The notes under the pieces were generated by a model. The model saw only the letters and a program-made list of their open reading frames with translations. It ran no database searches and had not been told where the DNA came from. A DNA stretch of 64,000 bases, from the NCBI GenBank assembly GCA_964559435.1, contig CAZLHI010000007.1:1-64000 (forward strand), read 5' to 3'. The number at the start of each line of letters is the position of its first letter. Position 1 is the stretch's first letter. Position numbers and translations under genes: made by a program. The DNA is from Hebobacterum sp964559435. Its GTDB lineage: Bacteria; Armatimonadota; Hebobacteria; Hebobacterales; Hebobacteraceae. This document shows, piece by piece, positions 8,046-16,337 of this stretch.

Positions 8046-10748
8046 TCACTGATCAGTGAGTTGCCTGAGGAAATCGGAATCCCTGATGCGGTCATCGCTC
8101 ACCAGGGCACCGATCACGCCGAGGATGCGTGCAGTGATGCGATCCATGCTCTCGGCGACCAAGTCTCGAAGTGGCCCACTACCGATCGCCCCGGCGTCGA
8201 GGTGCCGGCGCGTGTTCTCGAGAAACACAGAGCCGCTCCCGAGATGTATCCGATACATCGCTCGCTTCCCCTCCACGAGCGCATGGCGCGAATCCGCGGC
8301 GACGTAGATCGTGGTAAGCCTGAGGGCGCGCGCGAGATGCCGGACCAAGGTCGCACGCAGCTGAAGTGTCTCCTCTGAGGTGTATCCGGGCTCACCGGCC
8401 GCGGCGCGAGACACGAGCAGGTCGGCATCACGCAAGGTCTCGCTGACGACAACCGGGTCGATCTGCCCCAGGGACACGGGAGAACCATCGTTGCGGCTGA
8501 ACCACACCAGTCCGCTCGTCACTGTCTGCGCCGTCTCAGCCAAGGCAAGCAGGCGGCCGGCCCTCTCATCGACTTGCGCCCAGCGGATGTGCGCAACGAC
8601 GCCCGAGTCGGGCCAGTCTTTGGCCGCGTCGCCTCGCCGCGGAGAATAGCCTCGGGACTTGAGTAGGGCGAAGGCCCGCCGCGCGATCAGCGGATGCCCC
8701 GCAAAGCGTGCACAGCAGTCCGCCTTCCGCTCGCGCTCCCCCAGCACATAGCACTCCCGGAACGCTTGCTTGAAGGGCTGCGAAATGTGCGAATCAATGA
8801 TGCGCTCCTGCCATCGTGAGAGGTCACCGTCCCGGGCAAGGTCGAGCGGGTGGGCTATGCGGATTTCTCGCGCGTCTGCGATCTCTCCCAGACAAGCTGT
8901 TTCCGTCAAGGGATCCGGCGGCGTCCAGAGGAAGGGCTCGCCATCGACCAGCAGGATCAGACGAGACACCAGAGAGCGCACTACCGGGTTTGACAGTAGA
9001 GTAGAGAAGTCTTGCGCCGAGTACGGCACACCCTCCACCATTCCAGTCTCGAACCGCCGCCGGAAATAGCGATAGCTCTTGGCGAGATCGGCGCGCGCCT
9101 GCTTGATCTCGGAGTATTGCGGAGCCTCGCGCACCGCCCGTGGAATGCTATCCAGGCGCTGGCGCCCGGAAAAAGCCTGGACGGACACACGACCGGCCGC
9201 AACCGACAGCTTGAGGCGATAGCCACCTATGTCCCACCAGACACGGGCAGGCCTCCCCTCCAAGCCTGCATCCGCCCAGGCAGAAGCCAAGTCCAACCGC
9301 TTCTCAAGATCCGGAAGGCTGCTCGACTTCACGCGCGACCTGAGCACCTCGAGGGATTCCCGAGCGGCACGGGCGGTAAGGCCGCTTCCCTCCCGACACA
9401 ACCGAAAGAGTATTGGCGCGCTCTCTGCGGCCTTGTCTGAACACAAGCAGAGGGACCGTATAGCGGCCGGACGGCCCTTGCGCGCCTGGGCACAGATTGC
9501 ATCGAAGTGCTCGCCACACAAGGCATGCAGGCAGTAGAGATTGTCCATCACTCGGTCAAACTCGGGCAGCAGGTGTTCGCGGAGGAACGAACGGCGGCAC
9601 ATCGCCGGGTTGCCCCGGTCGGCATAGTCGGCCGGGGGATCCAGTGAGCACAATGCTCCTGCGGCAACCGTCATGGCCGGACCCATCTGCTCAGCCCATG
9701 GTCTGATCTTCCCTTCAATCAGTCTCAGGTCGAGCGGCAGGCGGGCGGAGTTCGTCTTGAGCCACTCGATGGCAGCTTCATGGTGGGGAGAGCCCAAGAC
9801 CCGCGCCACCGCCCCGCACAGATCGGAGCGAAGGAGCGAAAGCAGACAGAGAACAGCGGGACTCCCCTCGGCAAGGCGAGTCAGGATCCGCTCATCACCG
9901 GTATTAACTCCTGAAGCCCATCGCACGACATACAGCGGCCACCACTGGTCAGGCTTGCTTGCCAGCGCTGCCAGCGCGTCCCACAGGTAGTCCTCTCCCG
10001 GGAAGTCTCGGATCCAGCCGACGGTGCGGAAGCCCAAAGAGACATCGGGCTGGTGGGCGGCTTCATACACGACCTGACGGTACCATTTTTCGAACTGCGG
10101 GTCCGTGTCTAGACCGAGGCGCGACAGCGCAGACCGGTAATCGCCTTTGCGATCGGCAGCGCGCAAGATCCGGGCCCCGACCAAGCACTCCCTGAACTCT
10201 ATGTAAGTCAACCACCGACTCAGGAGTGCGTGCAAGAAGGCGAACCATAGTGCCTGATCCGGCGCGTCTGGCTCAGCCTGAGCGCGGGTCCTCAAATCTT
10301 GGATCCAGAAGGAGCGGACGGCGAGCGTATCTGTGCCCGCAAGCGCACACAGCAACCAGAGGCGCGCGTCGGGGTCGCCCGCAGAGCCGGCCGCGCGCAC
10401 CAGGGGCTCTGGGTGTCTGAGAGGGCGGTGGGCAAGGAGAGCACAGAGCCGACGGCATTCCCTTGAGAGGGGTCGCCCGATAGTGCTGACCACTGCGGAG
10501 GCGGCGCGCTCGGGCCAGCCGGGGAGGGTGCGGTCCAGGCGGGCGGCGGCCATGGCGAGAGGGGATTTGCGCGGCGCGGCGGGGAGCGAGTGGAACGCGG
10601 CCGGCGGCAGGCCTGCGATCTCCCTGCGCGGCATCCTGGAGGGCCACGCCGCGTCGACCCGGGCCACCATGTCGGGAGGTCCGCGGCCGTAGGCGGGCCT
10701 AGCGGGCGCGCTCACCTGGTCCGTAGGTTGTTGCGGCTCAGCCTGCAT
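8046..10748 (-). CDS. DUF4132/DUF7737-like large protein of unknown function
   Basis: A 900-residue cytoplasmic protein with no signal peptide or membrane span. The N-terminal 450 residues are helical and leucine/alanine rich, consistent with HEAT-like repeats. The region after about residue 530 matches what I know of the DUF4132 family: IRIAHPLDL, then W, then SHISQPFKQAFRECYVL near residues 645-675. The last 100 residues (IYVAADSRHALVEGKRAMYRI and following) resemble the DUF7737 tail that often ends such proteins. Related proteins are sometimes annotated as molybdate-metabolism regulator MolR, but the biochemical role is unknown. It lies between pyrF and argS on the same strand, 75 bases after argS, with no partner gene visible. 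Identification is from memory of motifs only. Confidence 0.6.
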   Translation of the reverse strand: MQAEPQQPTDQVSAPARPAYGRGPPDMVARVDAAWPSRMPRREIAGLPPAAFHSLPAAPRKSPLAMAAARLDRTLPGWPERAASAVVSTIGRPLSRECRRLCALLAHRPLRHPEPLVRAAGSAGDPDARLWLLCALAGTDTLAVRSFWIQDLRTRAQAEPDAPDQALWFAFLHALLSRWLTYIEFRECLVGARILRAADRKGDYRSALSRLGLDTDPQFEKWYRQVVYEAAHQPDVSLGFRTVGWIRDFPGEDYLWDALAALASKPDQWWPLYVVRWASGVNTGDERILTRLAEGSPAVLCLLSLLRSDLCGAVARVLGSPHHEAAIEWLKTNSARLPLDLRLIEGKIRPWAEQMGPAMTVAAGALCSLDPPADYADRGNPAMCRRSFLREHLLPEFDRVMDNLYCLHALCGEHFDAICAQARKGRPAAIRSLCLCSDKAAESAPILFRLCREGSGLTARAARESLEVLRSRVKSSSLPDLEKRLDLASAWADAGLEGRPARVWWDIGGYRLKLSVAAGRVSVQAFSGRQRLDSIPRAVREAPQYSEIKQARADLAKSYRYFRRRFETGMVEGVPYSAQDFSTLLSNPVVRSLVSRLILLVDGEPFLWTPPDPLTETACLGEIADAREIRIAHPLDLARDGDLSRWQERIIDSHISQPFKQAFRECYVLGERERKADCCARFAGHPLIARRAFALLKSRGYSPRRGDAAKDWPDSGVVAHIRWAQVDERAGRLLALAETAQTVTSGLVWFSRNDGSPVSLGQIDPVVVSETLRDADLLVSRAAAGEPGYTSEETLQLRATLVRHLARALRLTTIYVAADSRHALVEGKRAMYRIHLGSGSVFLENTRRHLDAGAIGSGPLRDLVAESMDRITARILGVIGALVSDDRIRDSDFLRQLTDQ

Positions 10749-10823
10749 TCTGTAATTGACGAGCGCTCGCCGGCCCGAAGACAGGATGGCAGCGGTCGCA
10801 TTCGAACGAGAGAGCGGCGAAGC

Positions 10824-12497
10824 CTACATCTTCTCAGGGCCCGAAACGCCGATTATGTCCAGCACGGTGCGCAAAACGACTTGCGTCGCACACACCAGCG
10901 CCAGCCGAGCCGCTGTCAGATCGGAGTCGTCGCCGAGCACACGGCAGTTCGTGTAGAAGACGTGGAAGGCGGCCGCGACCTCCCGCGCGTACCGTGTCAT
11001 CCGGTGGGGCTCGTAGCGCTCGGCCGCGTCGGCGATCTCATCGGGAAGCTCGGCGAGCTTACGGATGAGAGAGAACTCGTCCGGGTGCTCAATGAGGTCG
11101 AGCTTGACAGAGGCCGGCTCCGGGATGGAAATGCCGCGGTCCCGGGCCTCGCGGATGATGCTGCATATGCGAGCATGGGCGTACTGCACGTAGTAGACCG
11201 GGTTCTCCTGTGCCTCCTTCTTCGCCAGTTCGAGATCGAAGTCGAGGTGGCTCTCCAAGGACTGCATGAGAAAGAAGAAGCGGGCGGCGTCGGCGCCCAC
11301 GTCTTCGAGCAAGCTCGACAGCGGCACGATGTCGCCCGCGCGCTTGGACATGCGGACCATCTCAGAGCCGCGGAAGAGGCGGACGATCTGGTGGATGAGA
11401 ATCTCGAAGCGAGATGGGTCGTAGCCGAGGGCCCGCACGCCGGCTTTGGTCCGAGCGACGTGGCCGTGATGGTCTGGCCCCCAGATGTCGATCAGGCGGT
11501 CGAAGCCGCGGTCGAACTTGTTCTTGTGATAGGCGACGTCGGCCGCGAGATAGGAAGGGCGGCCGTCCTGGCGGACGAGGACCTGATCTTGCTCGTCGCC
11601 AAGTTCGGTCGCTTTCAGCCAGAGGGCCCCGTCCCGCTCGTACGTATACCCCTTCGCCTTCAGCCCCTCTACGGCTGCGTCCACCTCATGCCCCGCGTAG
11701 AGGGAGCTCTCGAAGAACCAGGTATCAAACTCGACGCCGAACGCACGCATGTCGCGCTGGTGGCCCTCGACGATCTTCCGCAAGGAGTAGTCGTACAGGG
11801 CCGAGAGACGCTGGGCATGAGACATGTCGAGATACGCCTCCCCCTCGGCCCCGACGAGTTCCTGAGCCATGGCCACAACATAATCCCCCTGGTAGCCGTC
11901 TTCGGGAACCGTCGCATCTTGTCCGAGTTGCTGGAGGTATCGGGCCTCTAGCGTCTCCGCGAAGCGCTGCACCTGAGTGCTGTTCAAAGCGTCGTTGACG
12001 TAGTACTCGCGCGAAACTCTCCAACCGGCACGCTCGAAGAGCTTGGCAAGTGTGTCCCCGATGGCAGCGGCGCGGCCCTGCACCACGGCAACCGGCCCCG
12101 TCGGGTTTGCGCTGACGAATTCGAGCAAGATGCTCTTGCCAGCGCCTGTGTCGGACCGCCCGTAGTCATCCCCCTCCTCGAGTATCTGACCGACGATGCC
12201 GCGCAGATATACAGGCGAAAAAGTGAAATTGATGAAGCCGGGACCGGCCACCTCGACCTTCGCGACGACATCCGCGGGCAGCTCCAGGTGCGCGAGCAAC
12301 GTATCTGCGATCTGGCGAGCGGCCTTCCCGAGGTCGCTGGCAAGCCCCAGCGCGACACTGGTCGCGATGTCGCCGTGGCGGGGGTCGCGCGGCACCTGGA
12401 GCTCGACCCTCGGCGCCACATCCGCCGGCAGGTCGCCCGCCGACTTCGCCTTCGACAAGGCCTCGCCCAGAGCCCTGATTATGTAGTCTCTAGCCAT
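10824..12497 (-). CDS. argS: arginyl-tRNA synthetase, HIGH-less variant
   Basis: A 557-residue class I arginyl-tRNA synthetase. It has the Add-1 N-terminal domain (residues about 1-110), the catalytic domain starting at FVSANPTGP near residue 120, RMSKRAGDIVPLSSLLEDVG (KMSKS region) near residue 344, and the DALR anticodon-binding domain with ENPVYYVQYAHAR. The striking feature is that the HIGH signature is absent: after NPTGP the enzyme has VAVVQGRAAAIGD where the usual form has LHVGHGRxxAIGD. The reading frame is otherwise intact and the flanks align without gaps. The start at 12497 gives MARDYIIR; 17 bases separate it from the upstream CBS-DUF1385 gene. Confidence 0.95.
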   Translation of the reverse strand: MARDYIIRALGEALSKAKSAGDLPADVAPRVELQVPRDPRHGDIATSVALGLASDLGKAARQIADTLLAHLELPADVVAKVEVAGPGFINFTFSPVYLRGIVGQILEEGDDYGRSDTGAGKSILLEFVSANPTGPVAVVQGRAAAIGDTLAKLFERAGWRVSREYYVNDALNSTQVQRFAETLEARYLQQLGQDATVPEDGYQGDYVVAMAQELVGAEGEAYLDMSHAQRLSALYDYSLRKIVEGHQRDMRAFGVEFDTWFFESSLYAGHEVDAAVEGLKAKGYTYERDGALWLKATELGDEQDQVLVRQDGRPSYLAADVAYHKNKFDRGFDRLIDIWGPDHHGHVARTKAGVRALGYDPSRFEILIHQIVRLFRGSEMVRMSKRAGDIVPLSSLLEDVGADAARFFFLMQSLESHLDFDLELAKKEAQENPVYYVQYAHARICSIIREARDRGISIPEPASVKLDLIEHPDEFSLIRKLAELPDEIADAAERYEPHRMTRYAREVAAAFHVFYTNCRVLGDDSDLTAARLALVCATQVVLRTVLDIIGVSGPEKM

Positions 12498-12513
12498 GTC
12501 TGGTCCGATTCGA

Positions 12514-13692
12514 CTATGGCACTGCCACGCTCCAGAGTTGCGCAACCAAAGCGGGGGCGTATTCGGCCAGCAGAGCGAGAAGAAAGAACCCGGTCAGAAC
12601 CTGGATGAATCCGCTGTTCCAGATCCGGCGAGGCAAACCGGTGGCGGCGCTCGGGTGTGCCCGAGCCTTGCCCAACAGGTCGTCCCCCACCTCGATGGCC
12701 GCCGCAAGCTGGCGGTCGGAGGGCCGCTTGGTGGTCACCCAGCGCTGGAGTCCGGCCCCTAGCCTCTTCCAGGTCAACAACACGACCATCACCAGTACGA
12801 ACAAAGCGAATATCCGAGTGGCCTCGTCTACTCCACCCAGACGCGACAGGAACTGCTGTGCGATCACGAGCAGGATCAGCAGCGCCAACAGGTTCGTCCC
12901 GCACCGAGGGTGCACCCGCGGCATCTGTCTGACTTTCTCCGGCGTTAAGTCCTCTCCTTCCTCGATGGCTCGAACCACCATATGCTCTGCGCCATGTATG
13001 CCGGTGAGCGGGGAGAGTCGCAGCAGCAGAAGGAAGATCAGCACGCGCAGCCCGTAGAAAGCCGCCACCGCGGCGATGCCGACTACGGCGGGCGGGCCGG
13101 CGGCCGCCTCATCAGGAGCTGACAAGAAATGCGCGAACAACCAACCAAAGCCAAAGACGATTGCCGCGGCAATCAGGTCCAGCGCCATGAGTGCCCCGCC
13201 GGTGGCGGCCAGCGCGAAATCGCTGGCCCCGGCGCGAAGGGCGCCTGTCGTCAGGTAGACCCCTCTGGGGGTCGCCAGCCCGGCAACCGGAGGCACGATG
13301 GGCTCGCCGGCCAGGGCCGCCAGAATATCCCTGGTCAACAGGATGCCGCGGTACCGCCCACTCTCATCCACCATCGGGACACTGTCAGCCCCGAGTTGTC
13401 GCAACACCAGAGCGAGCTCCCTGAGCGGTTGGGCCTCAGATGCAACCACGCCTACAGGGCGCATGATCTGCGAAACCGTGGTTGTGCGCAGAGCTCGGCG
13501 GGCGTCGGACGCTCCCGCGGCAAGCTCGAGGACATCGCCCTCCCTGGTGACCCCTACTATCGCCGCGCCCTCCGCCACGGGGAGAGCCGGGACATCCTTC
13601 GCCCGCATGAGGCGAACAGCCTTCGCCGCGGTGTCGCCGGGCCTGAGCGAGGGACCACGCCTGACCGTGTCTCGCAGGTCGCGAACGGTCAT
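12514..13692 (-). CDS. CBS-pair plus DUF1385 membrane fusion protein
   Basis: A 392-residue protein. Residues 1-130 form a pair of CBS domains, the adenosine-nucleotide-binding sensor module (TVRDLRDTVRRGP through YRGILLTRDILAAL). The rest is a polytopic membrane domain of the DUF1385 family, recognised by HGAEHMVVRAIEEGEDLT and the strongly conserved HPRCGTNLL near residues 232-266. At least four hydrophobic helices are visible. DUF1385 proteins normally lack CBS domains as far as I recall, so this looks like a membrane protein gated by nucleotide charge. It is the first gene of the run through argS, 17 bases upstream of argS. Function and substrate are unknown. Confidence 0.75.
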   Translation of the reverse strand: MTVRDLRDTVRRGPSLRPGDTAAKAVRLMRAKDVPALPVAEGAAIVGVTREGDVLELAAGASDARRALRTTTVSQIMRPVGVVASEAQPLRELALVLRQLGADSVPMVDESGRYRGILLTRDILAALAGEPIVPPVAGLATPRGVYLTTGALRAGASDFALAATGGALMALDLIAAAIVFGFGWLFAHFLSAPDEAAAGPPAVVGIAAVAAFYGLRVLIFLLLLRLSPLTGIHGAEHMVVRAIEEGEDLTPEKVRQMPRVHPRCGTNLLALLILLVIAQQFLSRLGGVDEATRIFALFVLVMVVLLTWKRLGAGLQRWVTTKRPSDRQLAAAIEVGDDLLGKARAHPSAATGLPRRIWNSGFIQVLTGFFLLALLAEYAPALVAQLWSVAVP

Positions 13693-14156
13693 ACTTAGAC
13701 CAAAGACGGCTCTCTGCGCCCGGTGCGAACGGCAGCGGGTTCGGCAACGACGGCCGCCCCCGCGGGACAGCCAATGACGTTTTCCGCTGGAGTCGGGATG
13801 AGGTCCGTCGCGGCCTGTGCGAGCGCCGCGCTGCAGTGTGCGGCGGTCATCTCAGAACGTCTACGCACTGGCACACCCTTTCACGCTTTGGCCTTTGACA
13901 GAAAGCAGCAGACCCCTGCACACCTGTGAGCGCTTCGTGGGCAACGCACGGAGGTCACGCCGTTGCGGCATCGAGGTTCTGAGGGTCGCCCAAGCACCGT
14001 CTGGAAAGGAGCCCCTGTGAGGATGCCTTTGAGGGAGGCCAGCAGCAACCTTCACGCCCTTCCGAGGCTCTCATTCGCGGCGGCGCCTTGCCACAGTGTG
14101 TCCGCTCTCCCGCTGCCCACAGGCGCTGGGTGCATACTGACACCGGGTGAACAGGG
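13693..14156. other. intergenic region with no gene seen
   Basis: About 460 bases between the divergent CBS-DUF1385 gene and the ilv-leu promoter. I see no convincing ORF, tRNA or hairpin-plus-T-run here, and no recognisable minus-strand promoter for the CBS-DUF1385 gene. Confidence 0.5.
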
Positions 14157-14186
14157 TTGACGTCGCGGGTGGCGCTCTGATATAAT
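14157..14186 (+). promoter_or_regulatory. sigma-70 promoter of the ilv-leu operon
   Basis: TTGACG at 14157-14162 and TATAAT at 14181-14186 are separated by 18 bases, with TGA directly before the -10 (extended -10). Transcription should begin near 14193, just ahead of the T-box leader. Confidence 0.85.
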
Positions 14187-14192
14187 GCGCGG

Positions 14193-14469
14193 AAATCCAT
14201 ACGCGAGAGGCCTTGAAGGGGAGCAGTAGGCGGAAGCCCAGGCCGCCAGAGAGCCGGTGACGAGCTGAGAGCCGGTGCCGGTGGAGCCGCCGAACCTCGC
14301 CCCGGAGCTGCCCGGCCGAACGCATCCAGTAGGCCGGAGCCGGGAGTCGCCCGTTATCGCGCGTTCGAGTGGGACGCGGCTGTGGGCTACAGGGCCGCAC
14401 GGCACGTCCAATTTGGGTGGTACCGCGAGAGAAGACTACCTCTCGTCCCAATGGGACGAGAGGTTTTTT
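14193..14469 (+). promoter_or_regulatory. T-box riboswitch, Leu (CUC) specific
   Basis: A T-box leader that senses uncharged tRNA-Leu and controls the ilv-leu operon by transcription attenuation. The diagnostic T-box AATTTGGGTGGTACCGCG lies at 14410-14427. Stem I features are visible: an AGTAGG K-turn-like element at 14225-14230 and the AGAGAGC distal-loop motif near 14248. By alignment with the conserved GAAC-NNN-GGAG context, the specifier is CTC at 14296-14298 (leucine). The antiterminator bulge TGGT would pair with an ACCA tRNA end, matching the A discriminator of tRNA-Leu. A strong terminator follows at 14439-14469. The Bacillus ilv-leu leader is likewise read as Leu CUC, which supports the assignment. 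Confidence 0.93.
14439..14469 (+). terminator. T-box-controlled intrinsic terminator
   Basis: An 11-bp perfect stem, CCTCTCGTCCC with GGGACGAGAGG and an AAT loop, is followed by six T residues. Its 5' side begins 12 bases after the T-box sequence, so antiterminator and terminator should be mutually exclusive. It ends the leader about 110 bases before ilvD when tRNA-Leu is charged. Confidence 0.93.
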
Positions 14470-14579
14470 CGTAGCTCGCCTGTTCGCCAGTGTGCAGGGT
14501 AAGGCGCGACTTCTCGCCGCCGCGAGGCCGGTCTGGAGCTGCGTCACCTAGGCGTTCCTACCCGAGAAGAGGAGCAGCG

Positions 14580-16337
14580 ATGAGGAGCGATGTCATCAAG
14601 AAGGGGCCTGAAAGGGCGCCCCATCGGGCTCTGCTGTACGGGTCGGGACTGCACCGAAGCACGTTCGACCGACCGTTCATAGGCGTGGTTACGAGCTGGA
14701 ACGACGTCGTCCCGGGCCACGCGGGCATGCGCGACCTGGAGCGCCACATCGAGCGCGGCATCTTCGCCGCCGGCGGCGTCGCCTTCTTCTTCGGAGTACC
14801 GGGAATATGTGACGGACTAGCGATGGGCCACCGTGGCATGCATTACTCGCTTCCCTCACGGGAGTTGATCGCGGACTCGGTGGAGTCGATGCTCGAGGCA
14901 CACCAGTTCGACGGCGTTGTTCTGCTCACCAATTGTGACAAGATCACGCCCGGCATGTTGATGGCAGCGGCTCGTGTAAACATCCCCGCCATAGTGGTCA
15001 CGGCTGGGCCGATGCTGGCCGGCCAGTGCGGCCGCATCTCGGAAGAGTTGCTCGCGGTTGCTGGGCGCTTGAAAGAGGCAGGCAAACCCGACGTGGCGAA
15101 GGCCGCGCAGCGGCTTGCGACTGGCCATGCCGTGTACGGCGATGGCTACTACGGGGCGAGCTGGCGCAAGTCCGGGATGCTGGACGACTGGCAGCTTGAG
15201 ATGCTCGAGCAGGCCGCGTGCCCGGGAATCGGCTCCTGCCAGGGCCTCTATACGGCGAATACGATGGCCTGTCTCGGCGAGGCGCTGGGGATGTCTCTCC
15301 CAGGCTGCGGCACGGCGCTCGCCGTCTCGGCGGAGAAGCGCCGCCTCGCCTATGCCAGCGGGGCCCGCATTCTGGATCTCGTCAAGGAGGACGTTCGGCC
15401 GCGGCAGATCATGACCCACGCCGCGTTCAGGAACGCCATACGCGTCGACAACGCGCTCGGAGGATCGAGCAACACGGTGCTGCACCTGCCAGCGATTGCC
15501 CACGAGGCCGGGACAGATTTCCCGATTGACTGGTTCGACGAGATATCTCGCGAGACCCCACACATTACGGACATACTGCCCGGCCCTGGGGCCGAGTACG
15601 CAATGGAGGACCTGGACAGGGCCGGAGGGGTCGCGGCTGTCATGCATGTGCTGGCCGAAGCGATCGAGGACTCGCCCACGGTCAGCGGCGTCTCGGCTCG
15701 GCAGCTTGCAGCCGCTGCAAGGGTGCTTGATCCGGACGTGATACGGCCGCTCGACAATCCCTACCACGAAGAAGGCGGCATCGCGATTCTGAAGGGTAAT
15801 CTGGCCCCCGAGGGGTCTGTGGTCAAGTCCTCCGCCGTTGCGGCAAGCATGAGACAGTTCACGGGCCGGGCGCGGGTCTTCACCCGAGAGGAAGACGCGA
15901 CGGAGGCCATCGTGGGTGGGCAGATAACGTCGGGCGAGGTCGTGGTAATCCAATACGAAGGCCCTCGCGGAGGGCCTGGGATGCGAGAAATGCTGTACCC
16001 AACTTCGCAGATATACGCGGCCGGACTGAACGAGTCTGTTGCCCTCATTACGGACGGCAGATTCTCCGGCGCTACAATAGGACTGTCAGTCGGCCATGTC
16101 GCGCCAGAAGCGGCAGTGGGCGGGACCATCGGCCTGGTCCAGGAAGGCGACGAGATATCCATAGACGTGGATCAGCGCAAGATCGAACTCAGGGTGTCGG
16201 AGCAGGAGCTTGCGAGGAGGCGGAGCAGCTGGAGGCCGCTGCCTCCGAAGGTCCCGACGGGCTATCTCGCCCGTTACGCCCAGCAGGTCTCGTCGGCCGC
16301 TCGAGGGGCCGTGATGGAAGCGGAGGCGAGAAAGTGA
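14580..16337 (+). CDS. ilvD: dihydroxy-acid dehydratase
   Basis: A 585-residue dehydratase converting 2,3-dihydroxy-isovalerate and -methylvalerate to the 2-oxo acids in valine and isoleucine synthesis. Iron-sulfur cysteines are visible in LLTNCDKITPGML near residue 117 and in QAACPGIGSCQGLYTANTM near residue 214. The substrate-binding GGSSNTVLHLPAIAHEAG and PRGGPGMREML are intact. The ATG at 14580 has a GGAG ribosome site 5 bases upstream and defines the end of the T-box leader, although the frame is open upstream. It is the first gene of the operon and overlaps ilvB by 4 bases. Confidence 0.96.
   Translation: MRSDVIKKGPERAPHRALLYGSGLHRSTFDRPFIGVVTSWNDVVPGHAGMRDLERHIERGIFAAGGVAFFFGVPGICDGLAMGHRGMHYSLPSRELIADSVESMLEAHQFDGVVLLTNCDKITPGMLMAAARVNIPAIVVTAGPMLAGQCGRISEELLAVAGRLKEAGKPDVAKAAQRLATGHAVYGDGYYGASWRKSGMLDDWQLEMLEQAACPGIGSCQGLYTANTMACLGEALGMSLPGCGTALAVSAEKRRLAYASGARILDLVKEDVRPRQIMTHAAFRNAIRVDNALGGSSNTVLHLPAIAHEAGTDFPIDWFDEISRETPHITDILPGPGAEYAMEDLDRAGGVAAVMHVLAEAIEDSPTVSGVSARQLAAAARVLDPDVIRPLDNPYHEEGGIAILKGNLAPEGSVVKSSAVAASMRQFTGRARVFTREEDATEAIVGGQITSGEVVVIQYEGPRGGPGMREMLYPTSQIYAAGLNESVALITDGRFSGATIGLSVGHVAPEAAVGGTIGLVQEGDEISIDVDQRKIELRVSEQELARRRSSWRPLPPKVPTGYLARYAQQVSSAARGAVMEAEARK

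Noticed and set aside
10590..11951. 453-residue plus-strand ORF across argS
   Set aside because: Antisense to argS; high GC makes long shadow frames common and the real motifs are on the minus strand.
14856..15953. 365-residue minus-strand ORF inside ilvD
   Set aside because: Antisense shadow of ilvD, whose motifs are all intact on the plus strand.
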